Of a stretch of 64,000 bases of DNA, positions 52,322 to 63,058 are shown piece by piece; positions within the stretch are counted from its first letter, which is position 1; each line of letters begins with the position of its first letter. The position numbers and the translations under genes were made by a program. Origin of the DNA: Paulownia fortunei (taxonomy: Eukaryota; Streptophyta; Magnoliopsida; Lamiales; Paulowniaceae); the NCBI GenBank assembly GCA_019321725.1, contig CM033106.1, positions 29,376,118 through 29,440,117 on the forward strand, in the 5' to 3' direction. The notes under the pieces were generated by a model, which was not told where the DNA came from, ran no database searches, and saw only the letters and a program-made list of their open reading frames with translations.

Positions 52322-54394
52322 TCAAATGTGCAGAATATTGGTCAAGTTTAAACAATGTTTAAACTCAACTGTTGTGACAACTTTAGTCATCATATCTGCA
52401 GGATTCTCTATAGTATGAATCTTCTGAAAATGTATATTACCTTCTTCAAGAATCTCCCGTACAAAGTGATAGCGAACATCAATTTGTTTCGTTCTTGCAT
52501 CAAAGACTTGATTTTTCGCTAAGTGAATAGCGTTCTGACTGTCACAATGCACTGTAATGTGCTTCTGACCAACTCCTAAGTCTTCAAGCAAACTTTGAAG
52601 CCAAATTGCTTCCTTTACAGCTTCAGTGACTGCCATATACTCTGCCTCTGTTGTAGACAAAGCAACCGTAGATTGTAAAGTAGACTTCCAACTGACTGGT
52701 GCTTTGGCAAAAGTGAACAAATATCCAGTCGTTGATCTTCACTTATCCAAATCACCTGCATAGTCAGAATCACAATATCCAACTACACTTTGATCAATTT
52801 TACCATCCTGCTCAAAAACTAAACCAACATCTATAGTATTAAGAATATACCGTAGAATCCATTTCACAGCTTGCCAATGACCTTTACCCAGATCATGCAT
52901 ATACCTACTCACAACTCCAACTGCTTGTAAAATGTCAGGCCTCGTACACACCATTGCATACATCAAGCTACCAACTGCATTAGCATACGGGACTTTGGCC
53001 ATGTACTCTCGTTCTTCATCATTCTTTGGTGATAACTGGGCACTAATCTTCAAATGAGGAGCAAGTGGTGTACTTACAGGTTTTGAGTTTTCTGTCATAC
53101 CAAAACGTTGTAGTACCTTTTTCAAATATTGTTTTTAAGTCAAACAAAGCTTACCTCTCGTTCTGTCCCGGCTTATCTCTATTCCGAGAATCTTCTTGGC
53201 TTTCCTTAGATCTTTCATTTCAAACTCTTGATTCAATTGAGCCTTCAATTTGTCAATCTCCATTTGGCTCTGCGATGCAATCAACATATCATCAACATAT
53301 AAAAGTAAGTAAATGAAAGATCCATCTTGTAACTTGTGTAAATACACACAATGATCATATTTGCTTCGAGTGTACTTCTGCCTCATTATAAACTTATCAA
53401 ATCGCTTGTACCATTGCCTCGGAGATTGTTTCAATCCGTACAACGATTTGTTCAACTTGCAAACCCAATTTTCTTTCCCAACAACTTTGAATCCTTCTGG
53501 CTGAGTCATGTAGATTTCCTCTTCCAAATCACCATGCAAGAATGCCGTCTTCACATCAAGTTGAGCTAGCTCCAAATTCAACTGCGCTGTCAAGGCCAAC
53601 AAAATTCTAATGGAAGAATGTTTAACAACTGGAGAAAATACCTCATTATAATCAATTCCTTCCTTCTGAGCATAGCCTTTAGCTACCAATCTTGCCTTGT
53701 AGCGCATATCATTCTTGTCAAGAAATCCTTCTTTCTTTGCAAATACCCATTTGCATCCAATTGCCTTCTTGCCTTTTGGTAGTTGCATCACCTTCCAAGT
53801 CTTGTTCTTCTGAAGAGACTGCATCTCTTCCTCCATAGCACATTTCCACTTCTCACTTTCTGAACTTCGAACTGCATCTTGAAAAGTGGATGGAACATCA
53901 TCATCTACAACTGGAAGTGCATACGCCACCATATCTGCAAATCGAGCAGGTTTGTGAATTTCACGTCTAGGTCTTCTCATTGCAATTGGTTCAGGTTGCT
54001 CCAATGATTCTTGGGTCTGAACTTCTTCTTCTTCATCTGACAAATCCTCTGTTACTGGATTGTCACACTTAGCTGGAAATTTTGTCATTCCTTCTATCTC
54101 CATCTGCTTTGGTGTATGCTCCACCTGTTGCGGAGTACTGTCGGTCTTTTCACGTGTTACTTTCTTCAGCATGGCAAGTTCATCAAAGGTAACATCTCTG
54201 CTAAACAACACTTTCTTCGACTCGAAACACCAAAGTCGGTATCCCTTTACGCTAGAGGTGATTCCCATGAACAATGCCTTCTTTGCTCTCGATTCTAATT
54301 TTGATTCCTTCACATAATAGTAAGTAAGAGAACCAAAAATATGTAAGGAATCATAATCAGCAACAGGTTTTCCACTCTTTTTCTTCAACATCAT
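52322..54394 (-). pseudogene. Copia pol remnant: integrase C-terminus, reverse transcriptase, RNase H
   Basis: One continuous frame of 691 codons interrupted by two stops at 53135-53137 and 52739-52741. In order it shows the integrase C-terminal DYDSLHIFGS region, the reverse transcriptase with KARLVAKGYAQ and the catalytic YVDDM, then YLKKVLQRFGM, and RNase H with STTEAEYMA and the HCDSQNAIHLAKN phrase. The stops fit single C-to-T changes on the coding strand (TAA where the family has a Gln codon, TGA in place of an Arg codon before RSTTGY). The product would be non-functional. No complete integrase or protease remains. Confidence 0.95.
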
Positions 54395-54585
54395 CTGGTT
54401 TCTTTTTCTTCAATGGCGATGTCTAAACCTTGCTGAAATAGACAATCCAGCACCTCGCCTTGCCACATGCCGAAATGACCCGTACCATCAAATATCTCCA
54501 CCGAAAATCTAACATTTGGCATTACCATCCTTCCTGGTATGGACGAGGAGGTTGATGCTCCGGTTGTGGAAGATTCAGTAGTCAT
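54391..54585 (-). pseudogene. Copia gag N-terminal remnant
   Basis: It starts MTTESSTTGAS and contains the copia gag-type phrase FDGTGHFGMWQGEVLDCL. The frame is then shifted by an apparent one-base insertion before a DDVEEKEW-like segment and stops. Immediately downstream the sequence is already integrase. Only about 65 codons of a normally several-hundred-codon gag remain. Confidence 0.85.
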
Positions 54586-54649
54586 TTCGAACTCAAATAA
54601 TAGTATTCAATATTACAATCAAAACAAACGAGCCTAGGCCGAACCTTCA

Positions 54650-54661
54650 GCTCTGATACCA
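54650..54661 (-). other. Primer-binding site of the copia element
   Basis: Minus-strand TGGTATCAGAGC just inside the 5' LTR matches the complement of the 3' end of plant initiator methionine tRNA, the usual primer of copia elements. Confidence 0.92.
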
Positions 54662-54663
54662 CT

Positions 54664-55171
54664 TGTTGAGGTATCGATAGTATAAAATACTCAACAATAG
54701 TACTAATTATAGCAAGCTCCCAGGAAATGGTGGAGGGGTCACAACGGTCCCACTTAAAATCCAGTCTCCTTAAACAGAACCTTACTATTAAAAGTACTAT
54801 GCACAGCGGACAAATACCCCAAAGCAAGTAAATATTGAATACTAACAATTAACAAAAGAATACCAGAATACTAAATGCGAAATTAAAAGACAAAATGGAA
54901 AAAGCACACCAGATTTGATAACGGAGTTCGGCCAACTTTTGCCTACGTCTCCGGGCACCGCAACTGCTTCACTAATCTCCCGAATAAATTACAACTTGGA
55001 TAAAATTACCCACAACTTAGAATTTTCTAATTAAAGGAATTTTACAAATATAGAGAAGAGAATATTTTGGTGTATTTTCAAAATAAAGTTTAATGTCTAT
55101 TTATAGGCTAAGTAATCAAATTCCTTTGATATACAACCAATGTGGGATGGAAATAAGCAAAAAAACCAACA
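54664..55171 (-). repeat. 5' LTR of the copia element
   Basis: 508 bp, the same length as the 3' LTR, with about 12 differences counted by eye, mostly transitions. Confidence 0.95.
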
Positions 55172-55380
55172 ATTCTAACCATAACAATACATAATCCTAA
55201 AGATTATTTTGAGTACCAATCCCCTCATAATTTTTGGTGGTCGATATTGTGTAGAACAGTAAAAAAGGAGGAAACTACTGCCCCCTATATTTTCGCTTAT
55301 TACAAGAGGACCAATTCAAACGGCCTTTAACATACACCAATGGCCCAATGGGCTTACCTTGTTTGGGATTCTGGAAGAGA

Positions 55381-55662
55381 TGACGTCATCTCGTTCGCCC
55401 CCTGCACCGTCCCCTTCAGAGTCAAAATTACCGTGTGAACTCTCCCCGCTGACGTCACCCCTGTCAACTCATCACTTATTTTTCAATTATAATAATCCAG
55501 ATAAAAATGCGACGTCATTACTAGAGGCCCCGCCACCCCCCAAATTCCCCACGTGCCAACAAAAACGGCTTTTTCTAAGCCCAAAAGCACCCCGTGTAAA
55601 ACTAGTGTACGAGACTCTGAGCTGGCGCCCGTCTTGCTTTTCGAGGACTCCCATATATATAA
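55381..55662 (+). promoter_or_regulatory. Promoter of the ERF gene with clustered TGACGTCA motifs
   Basis: Two perfect TGACGTCA palindromes (55381-55388, 55450-55457) and a third CGACGTCA (55510-55517) are bZIP/TGA-type sites. A G-box CACGTG lies at 55550-55555, followed by TATA box TATATATAA at 55654-55662. A W-box-like TTGACC follows the TATA box near 55670. The TATA box is about 95 bp from the start codon. Factor binding is inferred from motifs only. Confidence 0.7.
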
Positions 55663-55752
55663 CGTCCCCTTTGACCAATTTTCCCCCATCGAAAATTAGA
55701 ATTTCAGACAGCAATTTAAGTATTTCTCAGCAAAGTCAGCTCATCTGAAGAC

Positions 55753-56586
55753 ATGCAGAGGACAAACAAGAGAATTAATCAGGAGGAAAGTAACAGAAAT
55801 AGTAATAGCAATAGCGGCTCAATGACGGCGGCGCTTCCACCTCCTCCCCCGCGGCTAACCAGTGAGGAGGAAGTCTCAGTCATGGTAGCAGCCTTGAAGA
55901 ACGTCATTACCGGAGCCACATCCGCAGAGAACGCAGCCCACGACTTCAATTTTTTGTCGCATTTCGAACGTGGCGCCGTCGTCGGTGATGGGTTTTTCTC
56001 TGTTTCTGAAGATATGGAGACTTGCCGGTTCTGCAGAATAAAGGGGTGTTTGGGGTGTAATTTCTTTGATGAGGAGAAGAAGAATAGTAATAACAATGCG
56101 CCGGCGGCGGGGAAGAAGAGGAAGAAGAAGAATTACAGGGGTGTGAGGCAGCGGCCGTGGGGAAAATGGGCGGCGGAGATAAGGGACCCACGCAAGGCCG
56201 CTCGTGTTTGGCTGGGCACTTTCGAGAATGCGGAGGATGCGGCGCGTGCTTACGATAGGGCGGCGATTGAATTTCGCGGCCCAAGAGCCAAGCTCAATTT
56301 TCCATTCTCAGATTACACCTCCGCCTCCCCTTCCCCTGCCGTCACTACGGCTGCGAGTTCATCTTTTCAGCAGCAACAAGAAAATGTGATTGACCTGCAG
56401 AAGAAGAAAAATCAGGAAAATAAAGGAATACTGGAAATTGGATCAACCAGTACTAACAATAATCAGAAGGATTTCTGGGATTTGATGATTGGGAAAGATG
56501 AAATTGAAGATTGGATGATGATAATGGATTTTAACAATGGCGATTCATCGGATTCTGCTAATGGCGGGAATGTTCATAGTATGTAA
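55753..56586 (+). CDS. ERF109: Ethylene-responsive transcription factor, group X (ERF109/RRTF1-like)
   Basis: A single exon of 277 aa, as usual for ERFs. An acidic N-terminal region holds [18 protein letters not shown], then the group X cysteine motif [12 protein letters not shown] (91-102, CxxC-x4-CxxC). A basic KKRKKK stretch (121-126, likely nuclear signal) follows, then one AP2/ERF domain (about 128-185) with [19 protein letters not shown] and WLGTF. A Ser/Gln-rich linker follows, and the acidic C-terminus has DWMMIMDF then NGDSSDS, an activation-type tail typical of ERF109. Family members respond quickly to wounding, jasmonate and reactive oxygen and bind GCC-box-like DNA. The exact orthology (ERF109 against ERF108/110-112) is inferred from the cysteine motif and tail. 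Confidence 0.94.
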   Translation: MQRTNKRINQEESNRNSNSNSGSMTAALPPPPPRLTSEEEVSVMVAALKNVITGATSAENAAHDFNFLSHFERGAVVGDGFFSVSEDMETCRFCRIKGCLGCNFFDEEKKNSNNNAPAAGKKRKKKNYRGVRQRPWGKWAAEIRDPRKAARVWLGTFENAEDAARAYDRAAIEFRGPRAKLNFPFSDYTSASPSPAVTTAASSSFQQQQENVIDLQKKKNQENKGILEIGSTSTNNNQKDFWDLMIGKDEIEDWMMIMDFNNGDSSDSANGGNVHSM

Positions 56587-58594
56587 TGTAATAGTAAATA
56601 AAATCCTTTTTCTTTTTTTCTTTTTTTCTTTTTTTTTTTTTTTGGGGGGGGGGGGGGGTGTTGGTTGGCGGGGTTTTACAGGGGTTGCTCAGTTGAAATT
56701 TTTTAATTCAAATTTGGGCTTCTGCTGTGTTGTTAGCTACAGTATGTTAACAAGTTATGACATCATAATATTTACAATTAGAAAACTTATAAGTCTTTGC
56801 ATTTGCCAGTGGAAAATGTTGTAGAAAATCAAGATTGTTTTCTACATATGTAGTTTACTATTGAAAACGTTTGTTTAGTGGAAAAATGCAAACGAATAAC
56901 GTTTGAGGAAAGACTCCACAGTGAAAATTGCCTTTAGAAAAAAGTAGTTAACATTTCTAGCTTATTATTAAGAAAACAAACTGTTTTTCTTTTTGCACGT
57001 GAAAAAACTAATTAGCCTATTAATAACAACAAAAAAGACGTCATTCATGAAAGTTTTCCAAATGACAAAATAAAGATTATAGAAATATGCTTGAAACCCT
57101 TTATAATTACGACATCACATGCATAAAGACTTAAAAAATATTTTTATTCAACAAAAAGAAATTTATATCTCTATTTTTTTTTTGTGTAGTAGTACTTATT
57201 TAAAATTTTCTCCCACTTCAACTCTAACAATATAAATATTTTTTTTAAAAAAAATGAAATAAATGAAAATTTGCTCATGAAATGATGTAAAAAAAAAAAA
57301 ACAAGAAGAGTAGTTGAGTCCAATTATTTCACACTACTACCTAATAAATATTGCTTCTTCTTTTTTTTTTTTTTCTCCTGAAATTCCCCACGCGATAATG
57401 AAAGGTTTAATAAAGTGCTGGGAATTGCGGTACCAAAAGGGGTCCATCTGATGACGATGGACATAGCACCTGAGAGGTGTTTGACATTTTGGGAAGGGTT
57501 CACGTACACATCCAGACACATAAATTTTACCAAAGAAAAGAAGACAAAAAGCCACTTATAATTTTATTGACACGTGCTTGAAAATCACAAAAATATATTA
57601 TTACAACAACACTAATTGGAGGCATGTGCTGGAATTGGAATAAATTAAAGTAATATAAACTCCAATTGAAACATATTTAAAATGTGTCTATATATAGTAC
57701 AAGAAAGATATATTACCACGAGTGTTACTGTGTGTGGCTTTTTTATAATTAGTGGTGGGGTTTTTGTTTTTTAATCATTGTGACTTGTTTGTTTAAGCAA
57801 TTGAGGCCCCATGTACTTAGTGAAGTGCACCACTTAGGTTGCGACTCTTTTTGAAAAAAAAATTAAAATTTAAAATTTTTTCTTAGTCTTTTTTTTTTTA
57901 AATAAATTCAAATTCAAATTCAAGCATCTTTTCTATATAAAAAAAAGTCACATAATCATTATAATTTTATCTCATATCTATATATTATTTTCAAATAATA
58001 TTCCACATATATATTTTTTTAACCAACTATAATTATTACACTTTTATAGAAACATATTCTTAATACTTGTGTTTTTAACTATTTTTTCTCACTGTTATCT
58101 TTAAAATGACATATTTTAAAAATAAAATGATGTATTGCTCCCTCTTTTGTCCTCGTGCCCACAATTAAAGTTTGAAATTTTGATTGAGTTGAACAAGTGA
58201 ATATTTTTTATATTTTATAATATTATTTTTAAAAATAATAGTTGAGAATTAATTATGTCATATTATTATGAGTATTATTTTAAAAGAATAAAAAAAATCA
58301 TTTCAATAATAGGGATTCATTTTGGATTGTCACAAAAAAAATGTTAAATAATTAAATTGAGATAGGTGGATTATTATTCAATTAATAATTGAAAAAAAAA
58401 TAAGTGCGTAGCATTTTCAATTCTTATGGAGACTAGTTTTTAAGTTAATAAGACTTTTATGTTGTGTACCATGTATTTCAAGTTGGGATTTTACGTTATT
58501 TTATATATTTAAATTATTAGAGAGTGTAAATAATTGAGTTGGAACAATTTAATATTTTCTTTTTTGTTTTATTATTATTTGACTAATATCAGAG

Positions 58595-58651
<57 letters not shown>

Positions 58652-59155
58652 GTGTGATTCTATTCCCACATGCTCAAACAATTAGGAAAGCCAGGTAAGT
58701 TGATTGTTTAGCACACAAATGTTTAGTAATTGACTTATTCTTATGCGATTTGTGTAATATTCTTACTTGAGATTACAGACATATAATATAATAATATTAT
58801 ACATGTGACATGTTTCGTACATGGATCAACAAGGAAAATAATTTATTTCCTAGTTGTGTCATGTGCCCCCTAATTAGGTCCAAATCAAACTTTGCCTCTA
58901 AATCCGTACAATTATATTTTTTATCATTTTATATTTTATATCGCATTCTATATTATAAGTATATGAAACTTTTCACCTGAATTATATATACTTGACTTGT
59001 TTCTTAGTAGTAAAATACGAGATAAAATATTAAATTAAAATAAAATATTTGAAGTGATAAAATTATAGTTTCTTGATTGATCTAATAATATAGGAAAATA
59101 ATTATAGATTTTCAAATAAATAGCAATGACCAATTAATACATTTTGAGTTCAAAC
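56587..59155. other. 3' UTR of ERF gene and gene-free AT-rich DNA
   Basis: A poly-T run followed by 15 G (56644-56658) lies in the presumed ERF 3' UTR. Beyond it there is AT-rich DNA with a long (TA)n tract at 58598-58648 (about 25 units). No exon is supported. Confidence 0.5.
58598..58648. repeat. (TA)n microsatellite
   Basis: About 25 uninterrupted TA units, the longest in the window. Confidence 0.92.
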
Positions 59156-59466
59156 TAGGGATGTCCACGGGGCAGGTTTGGACAAATCTGAGACTCATGT
59201 CGTTAAGAATTTTTAGGACCCGAAACTGAATCTAACGGTTAGATCCGTTTTATTACTTTTTAAAAAAATATTAAAAATATATTTTTAAAGCAATAATACA
59301 CTAAATTTTTTTAATAAATATTTAAAAAATTACATAAATATATATAAACAAATTAAAAAAATTAATTTAAAAATAAAAATTCAAAACTCATTCTAAAATT
59401 ATTTTTAATTATAAAAATTTATTTGAAACAAGCCAAGTTTGAGGTGGGATTGGGGTTGACCCACCA
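59156..59466. mobile_element. Candidate hAT-like MITE
   Basis: The left end AGGGATGTCCACGGGGCAGG and right end GGGATTGGGGTTGACCCACC bracket an AT-only core. G-rich outer segments around an AT core are common in small plant DNA elements of this kind. No clean terminal inverted repeat or duplication could be fixed by eye. Confidence 0.3.
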
Positions 59467-59978
59467 CATTGGAATTTCACGACACCAATTATTCAACCAT
59501 GAAGAAATTACACACGTGACCAAAACTTTTGTTACTAGGTTATCAAATCAGCCAATAGGAGTGGACATCTTACTATTTGTTATTTTTTCACGTTTTAGAG
59601 CTTCTATTAGGATTAACATGCATATTGTCATTTTCACTAAATCCAAGTTGCTAATAATTTTAAACTTTTATGATTATTGCAATGATGTTTTTCCCTTCTA
59701 AATTAAGAATGAAGAACACATGGAAAGTTGAAGACATTAATTTATGATGTAGAATATAATTCATTTCGATAAATTCTATTCCATTACTCATTTCCCGTTA
59801 ATCACACACAAGACTTTGAGGTTTTCAGTTCAACTCATATATATTAATGTGGGTATATATATTTACATAATAGAATTTTATGTTAAAATTTAATATCTTA
59901 ATATTATGAATAACGTAATTGTCCCTATTTGAGGTATTTAAAATTTATATATAATAAATAATATATACACTTAATGTT

Positions 59979-59993
59979 CCCCCCCCCCCCCCC
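59979..59993. repeat. Poly-C tract (15)
   Basis: An uninterrupted run of 15 C in otherwise AT-rich DNA, followed by A-rich sequence. The length may be a sequencing or assembly artefact. Confidence 0.8.
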
Positions 59994-60027
59994 AAATAAA
60001 AAAAATAAAAAAATCATGATCTTGTTT

Positions 60028-60298
60028 GATGGATTTTCATGATTTCATTTTTTTTAATTAGTTAATATTCGATTCTCAAATATTATGCTCATGTCATATT
60101 AATATTGTCATAAATTAATATAATAATTTAGTAAATAATCAGATAATTTGAATTTATACTTACTTGATGGACTTTCATGATTTCATTTTTTTTAATTAGT
60201 TAATATTCGATTATCAAATATTACGCTCATGTCATATTAATATTGTCATAAATTAATATAATAATTTAGTAAATAATCAGATAACTTGAATTTATACT
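60028..60298. repeat. Two-copy 138-bp tandem repeat
   Basis: Copies at 60028-60165 and 60166-60298 differ at about four positions. Each starts GATGGA(T/C)TTTCATGATTTC and ends near TTGAATTTATACT. Low divergence implies a recent local duplication. Confidence 0.9.
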
Positions 60299-60844
60299 GT
60301 AACAAATTAAGCATTCATTTTCAGACACAAAAATATATATTTATATCCTTAAGCTAAGTATAACGTATCTTGACTCAAGATGTGCTTGAATTTAGAAAAA
60401 GTCGTGACCTTAGGGTTCAAAATTAAATTCAATCTCGGGCATTTAGCTCAAATTTAATTTGATTTAAAATCATATTAAATTTAGTTTGAATTGAAAATCA
60501 TCAAATCTAATTTGTGATTTTCGAGTAAGTTTGAACTCATTGACAGCATCAATACCACCTCCATTTTATTCATGAAGCAACATATTGGAAATTAGCACTA
60601 ATCATATTATTTTTGTGATCTATAAAGTTGCATTTATCTTTTTTCATTTCCACCATATTTCAAAGCCCCAAAACATTTGAGAAATTAGTTACTATTTCAC
60701 TAAAAAATGATGTTTTTCCATAATTATAATCAAAGTGTGACATTAAAATGTTTATAGTCGCAAGCAAGATTAAGAAGTTTTCGGTTCAAGTCATACATAT
60801 TAATGTGGGTGTATATCTATTCACAATAGGTAGTTAAATCTATA

Positions 60845-61140
60845 TCACCTATTGGGCCTTGAAATAATTGGTGGTTAGTTAGGGCCTCAGTCAAAATCGA
60901 TGGTAATGAAAGGAATATGGGCCTATACTACTTAAGCCCATAAATCTATTTTAACTGAAGCCCGACCTATATAGTTCGGCCCAAAATATAGAGCTTGTGG
61001 GCGAGCCTAGTGGGCTTGGCCCGGAGTTTCTAAATGCATCTCCATCGTCAGTTCTGTCTTCCTTCACTTCTTTATCTTTATATTTTGCCTAAATGGTTGG
61101 CTTAGCACGTCATCGGGCGGTAAAAGATCGATTTTTTAAA
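60845..61140 (+). promoter_or_regulatory. Orphan promoter-like island with site II (GGGCC/GCCCA) motifs
   Basis: Within about 190 bp there are several TGGGCY or complementary elements: TTGGGCC, TGGGCCTA, AGCCCAT, AGCCCG, CGGCCCA, GTGGGCTTGGCCC. These site II-type clusters are characteristic of promoters of housekeeping genes such as ribosomal and mitochondrial protein genes. A C/T-rich leader-like stretch and an ATG at 61093 (MVGLARHRAVKDR...) follow, with a possible donor GCG|GTAAAA at 61120. No further exon is recognised, and a solo LTR starts at 61349. It may be the 5' end of a truncated gene. Confidence 0.4.
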
Positions 61141-61348
61141 ATTATAAATGAATTTAGAATGGGTATTGATTTATTTTTTAAACTCATTACATTTTGAACT
61201 CGTTCTATTTATTTTTTATTTATATTTGATTTTAATATATATGTAATTATGACATATTATTTGGTGTTATTTTTTACAATTTTTTTTTTCATATTTTAAA
61301 AAGTATAAAAGGGTTTTAACGATTATAATTTGAATGGTAGGTCATGAT

Positions 61349-62201
61349 TGTAGACAAATTAAATTTGTGTCAATTAAATTGCGACACATGTAAAATTAAA
61401 TGTATTAAATATTAATTTTCTATTTTTTATTTATATTGAGAATTTAATCAAATTTAATTCTTAAATTAAATAGTTAATTAATTAATATTATAATATATAT
61501 TTTGTTGGTTAATTAAACATTGGCAAGTGTCAAATTTTAATTTTTGGGAATCAAGATTGTATCAAATCTTGTGATCAAATGATAGATATCAATCAAATTA
61601 TGAAAAGCCAATCAAATAATACTATTTCATCAATAACTTATCAAATAACTCCTATCCCACAATTATAAATAGGGGTCATTCACAAGAGTCAAAAACATAA
61701 TTGGTGAAGAGAAATCTAATAAAGAAAGGTGTTGGAGGAAATTCTCTCAACCAATGCAATCAAATTTAAGAAAATACACGGTGTTGAAGGCGTTAATCAA
61801 GGAGTTTGTTCAAATAATAGCATTTTAATTCGAGATTAAGTTGTTAAATTCTCGAATTAACATTAATAAAGATTAAATTCACATTGAAAGAAATTAAATG
61901 GTCAATTCCATCAACAAGTTGTTAAGTTCCAAAATCGACGTTCTTAAAATTCTAACATTTGATTCGATATTAAAGTATTAAACTTTCGAATTAACGTTAT
62001 TAAAAGACGAAATCCAGTTCGGATGAGATTAAATTGGTGATTGTATATCCAAAAGTTCAAATTCTAAAAAATATTGTTCTTAAAGAGAAAAATCAGATAA
62101 ATTATAGAGATTGTAACCACTTTATTTTTTAATTCAATAAAATTTAATTTGTATAATTTTTTTTATTTGTTAATTTTACCGAAAACAAAATTTGTGTTAC
62201 A
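61349..62201 (+). mobile_element. Probable solo LTR (853 bp)
   Basis: It starts TGTAGACAAATTAAATTTG and ends AAAACAAAATTTGTGTTACA, a TG...CA pair with ends familiar from plant gypsy-type LTRs. TATAAATA at 61664-61671 followed by GGGG is an LTR-type core promoter about 315 bp in. Flanking 5-mers are ATGAT and ATAAT, a target-site duplication with one change. No internal region or second LTR is present, so it probably arose by recombination between LTRs. Confidence 0.65.
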
Positions 62202-62804
62202 ATAATTCTTAAAAATTTTGGTGGAAATTTAACTTTTGACAAATCCGTCTCACCTATGAGAAATAAACATGACTGGCAAGATATATAGAAAACTTCTCTA
62301 GAGCTTCTGGACTGTTTTTTGCTTGGTTTGTTGTTGATGTGATTCAACAAAACAAGTTAGAGTTAAAGATTTTTAGATTATTTCATATTTTATAAGTCGA
62401 GTTTACCTACAAGTTTTAATTTGTACTTGATAAAGAGAGTTAAAAGACTTTTTTACCAAATGACTTCAAAATAACAAAAACTAGAAATTAGAGAGCATTT
62501 GAAATTATGATTAGAATCCTCTTTTTAAACTTAACAGAATGTATCAATCAATTTTATTTAAATTATAAAATAAGCTTAACTTATTTTTGAATAAATCTGA
62601 ATAATATGGCATTTATTTTCTAATAAATGGTTTCCTTATGTTAAGATAAATCAATTACAGATATCTGAAAATAACCCCATGAAAGTGGTTTAGTCCAACA
62701 GTCGCTAGCTTCCATGAACTAGGAGCACGATTTACACGGGCTTCAACACGATTTCTCCGCGCTTAAACGCATCTCGTTCTTTCCTTCATCAACAAGCAAT
62801 GATC
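62202..62804. other. Intergenic DNA upstream of the VID27-like gene
   Basis: Nothing coding is supported. Sequence becomes less AT-rich after about 62690, marking the start of the VID27-like promoter. Confidence 0.5.
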
Positions 62805-62862
62805 ACACGTGTCTCCGTCATATCTACGCCAACTGGATATCATTTTATTCCCCACTATATAA
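62805..62862 (+). promoter_or_regulatory. Promoter of the VID27-like gene
   Basis: A palindromic ACACGTGT G-box-like site at 62805-62812 lies 44 bp upstream of the TATA box TATATAA at 62856-62862. The TATA box is about 197 bp from the start codon, giving a leader of roughly 165 nt. Confidence 0.65.
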
Positions 62863-63058
62863 GCCGTAACCGACCCCAAATTTTTTAGAACTTTCCATTT
62901 TATCACTCTAAATCTCCTCAAAATCAACGCTTCAAATCCTTCAATTATCCTAATTCGAATTCTGCTTTTCCGTGTGTGTGTGAAACTTTGGGATTTTGAT
63001 TTTCTGAACTTTAAACGGAAACTTTTTGATCAATTGGAGTGCCCGGGGCGCCACCTCT

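Larger units (their letters stand above)
51704..55171 (-). mobile_element. Ty1-copia LTR retrotransposon, internally deleted
   Basis: 3,468 bp with two 508-bp LTRs (51704-52211 and 54664-55171), both with TG...CA ends. A perfect ATTCT target-site duplication lies at 51699-51703 and 55172-55176. On the minus strand the primer-binding site TGGTATCAGAGC, complementary to initiator tRNA-Met, follows the 5' LTR, and a purine-rich tract precedes the 3' LTR. The internal region is only about 2.45 kb. The start of gag is joined to the end of integrase, so the gag zinc knuckle, protease and integrase core are missing. Reverse transcriptase and RNase H follow with two stop codons. By eye the LTRs differ at about 12 positions (about 2.4%), implying a fairly old insertion. 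It cannot move by its own proteins. Confidence 0.97.

Noticed and set aside
55779..56284. Minus-strand Ser/Pro-rich open frames opposite the ERF gene
   Set aside because: Low-complexity shadows caused by GAA/GGC-rich codons of the ERF coding strand.
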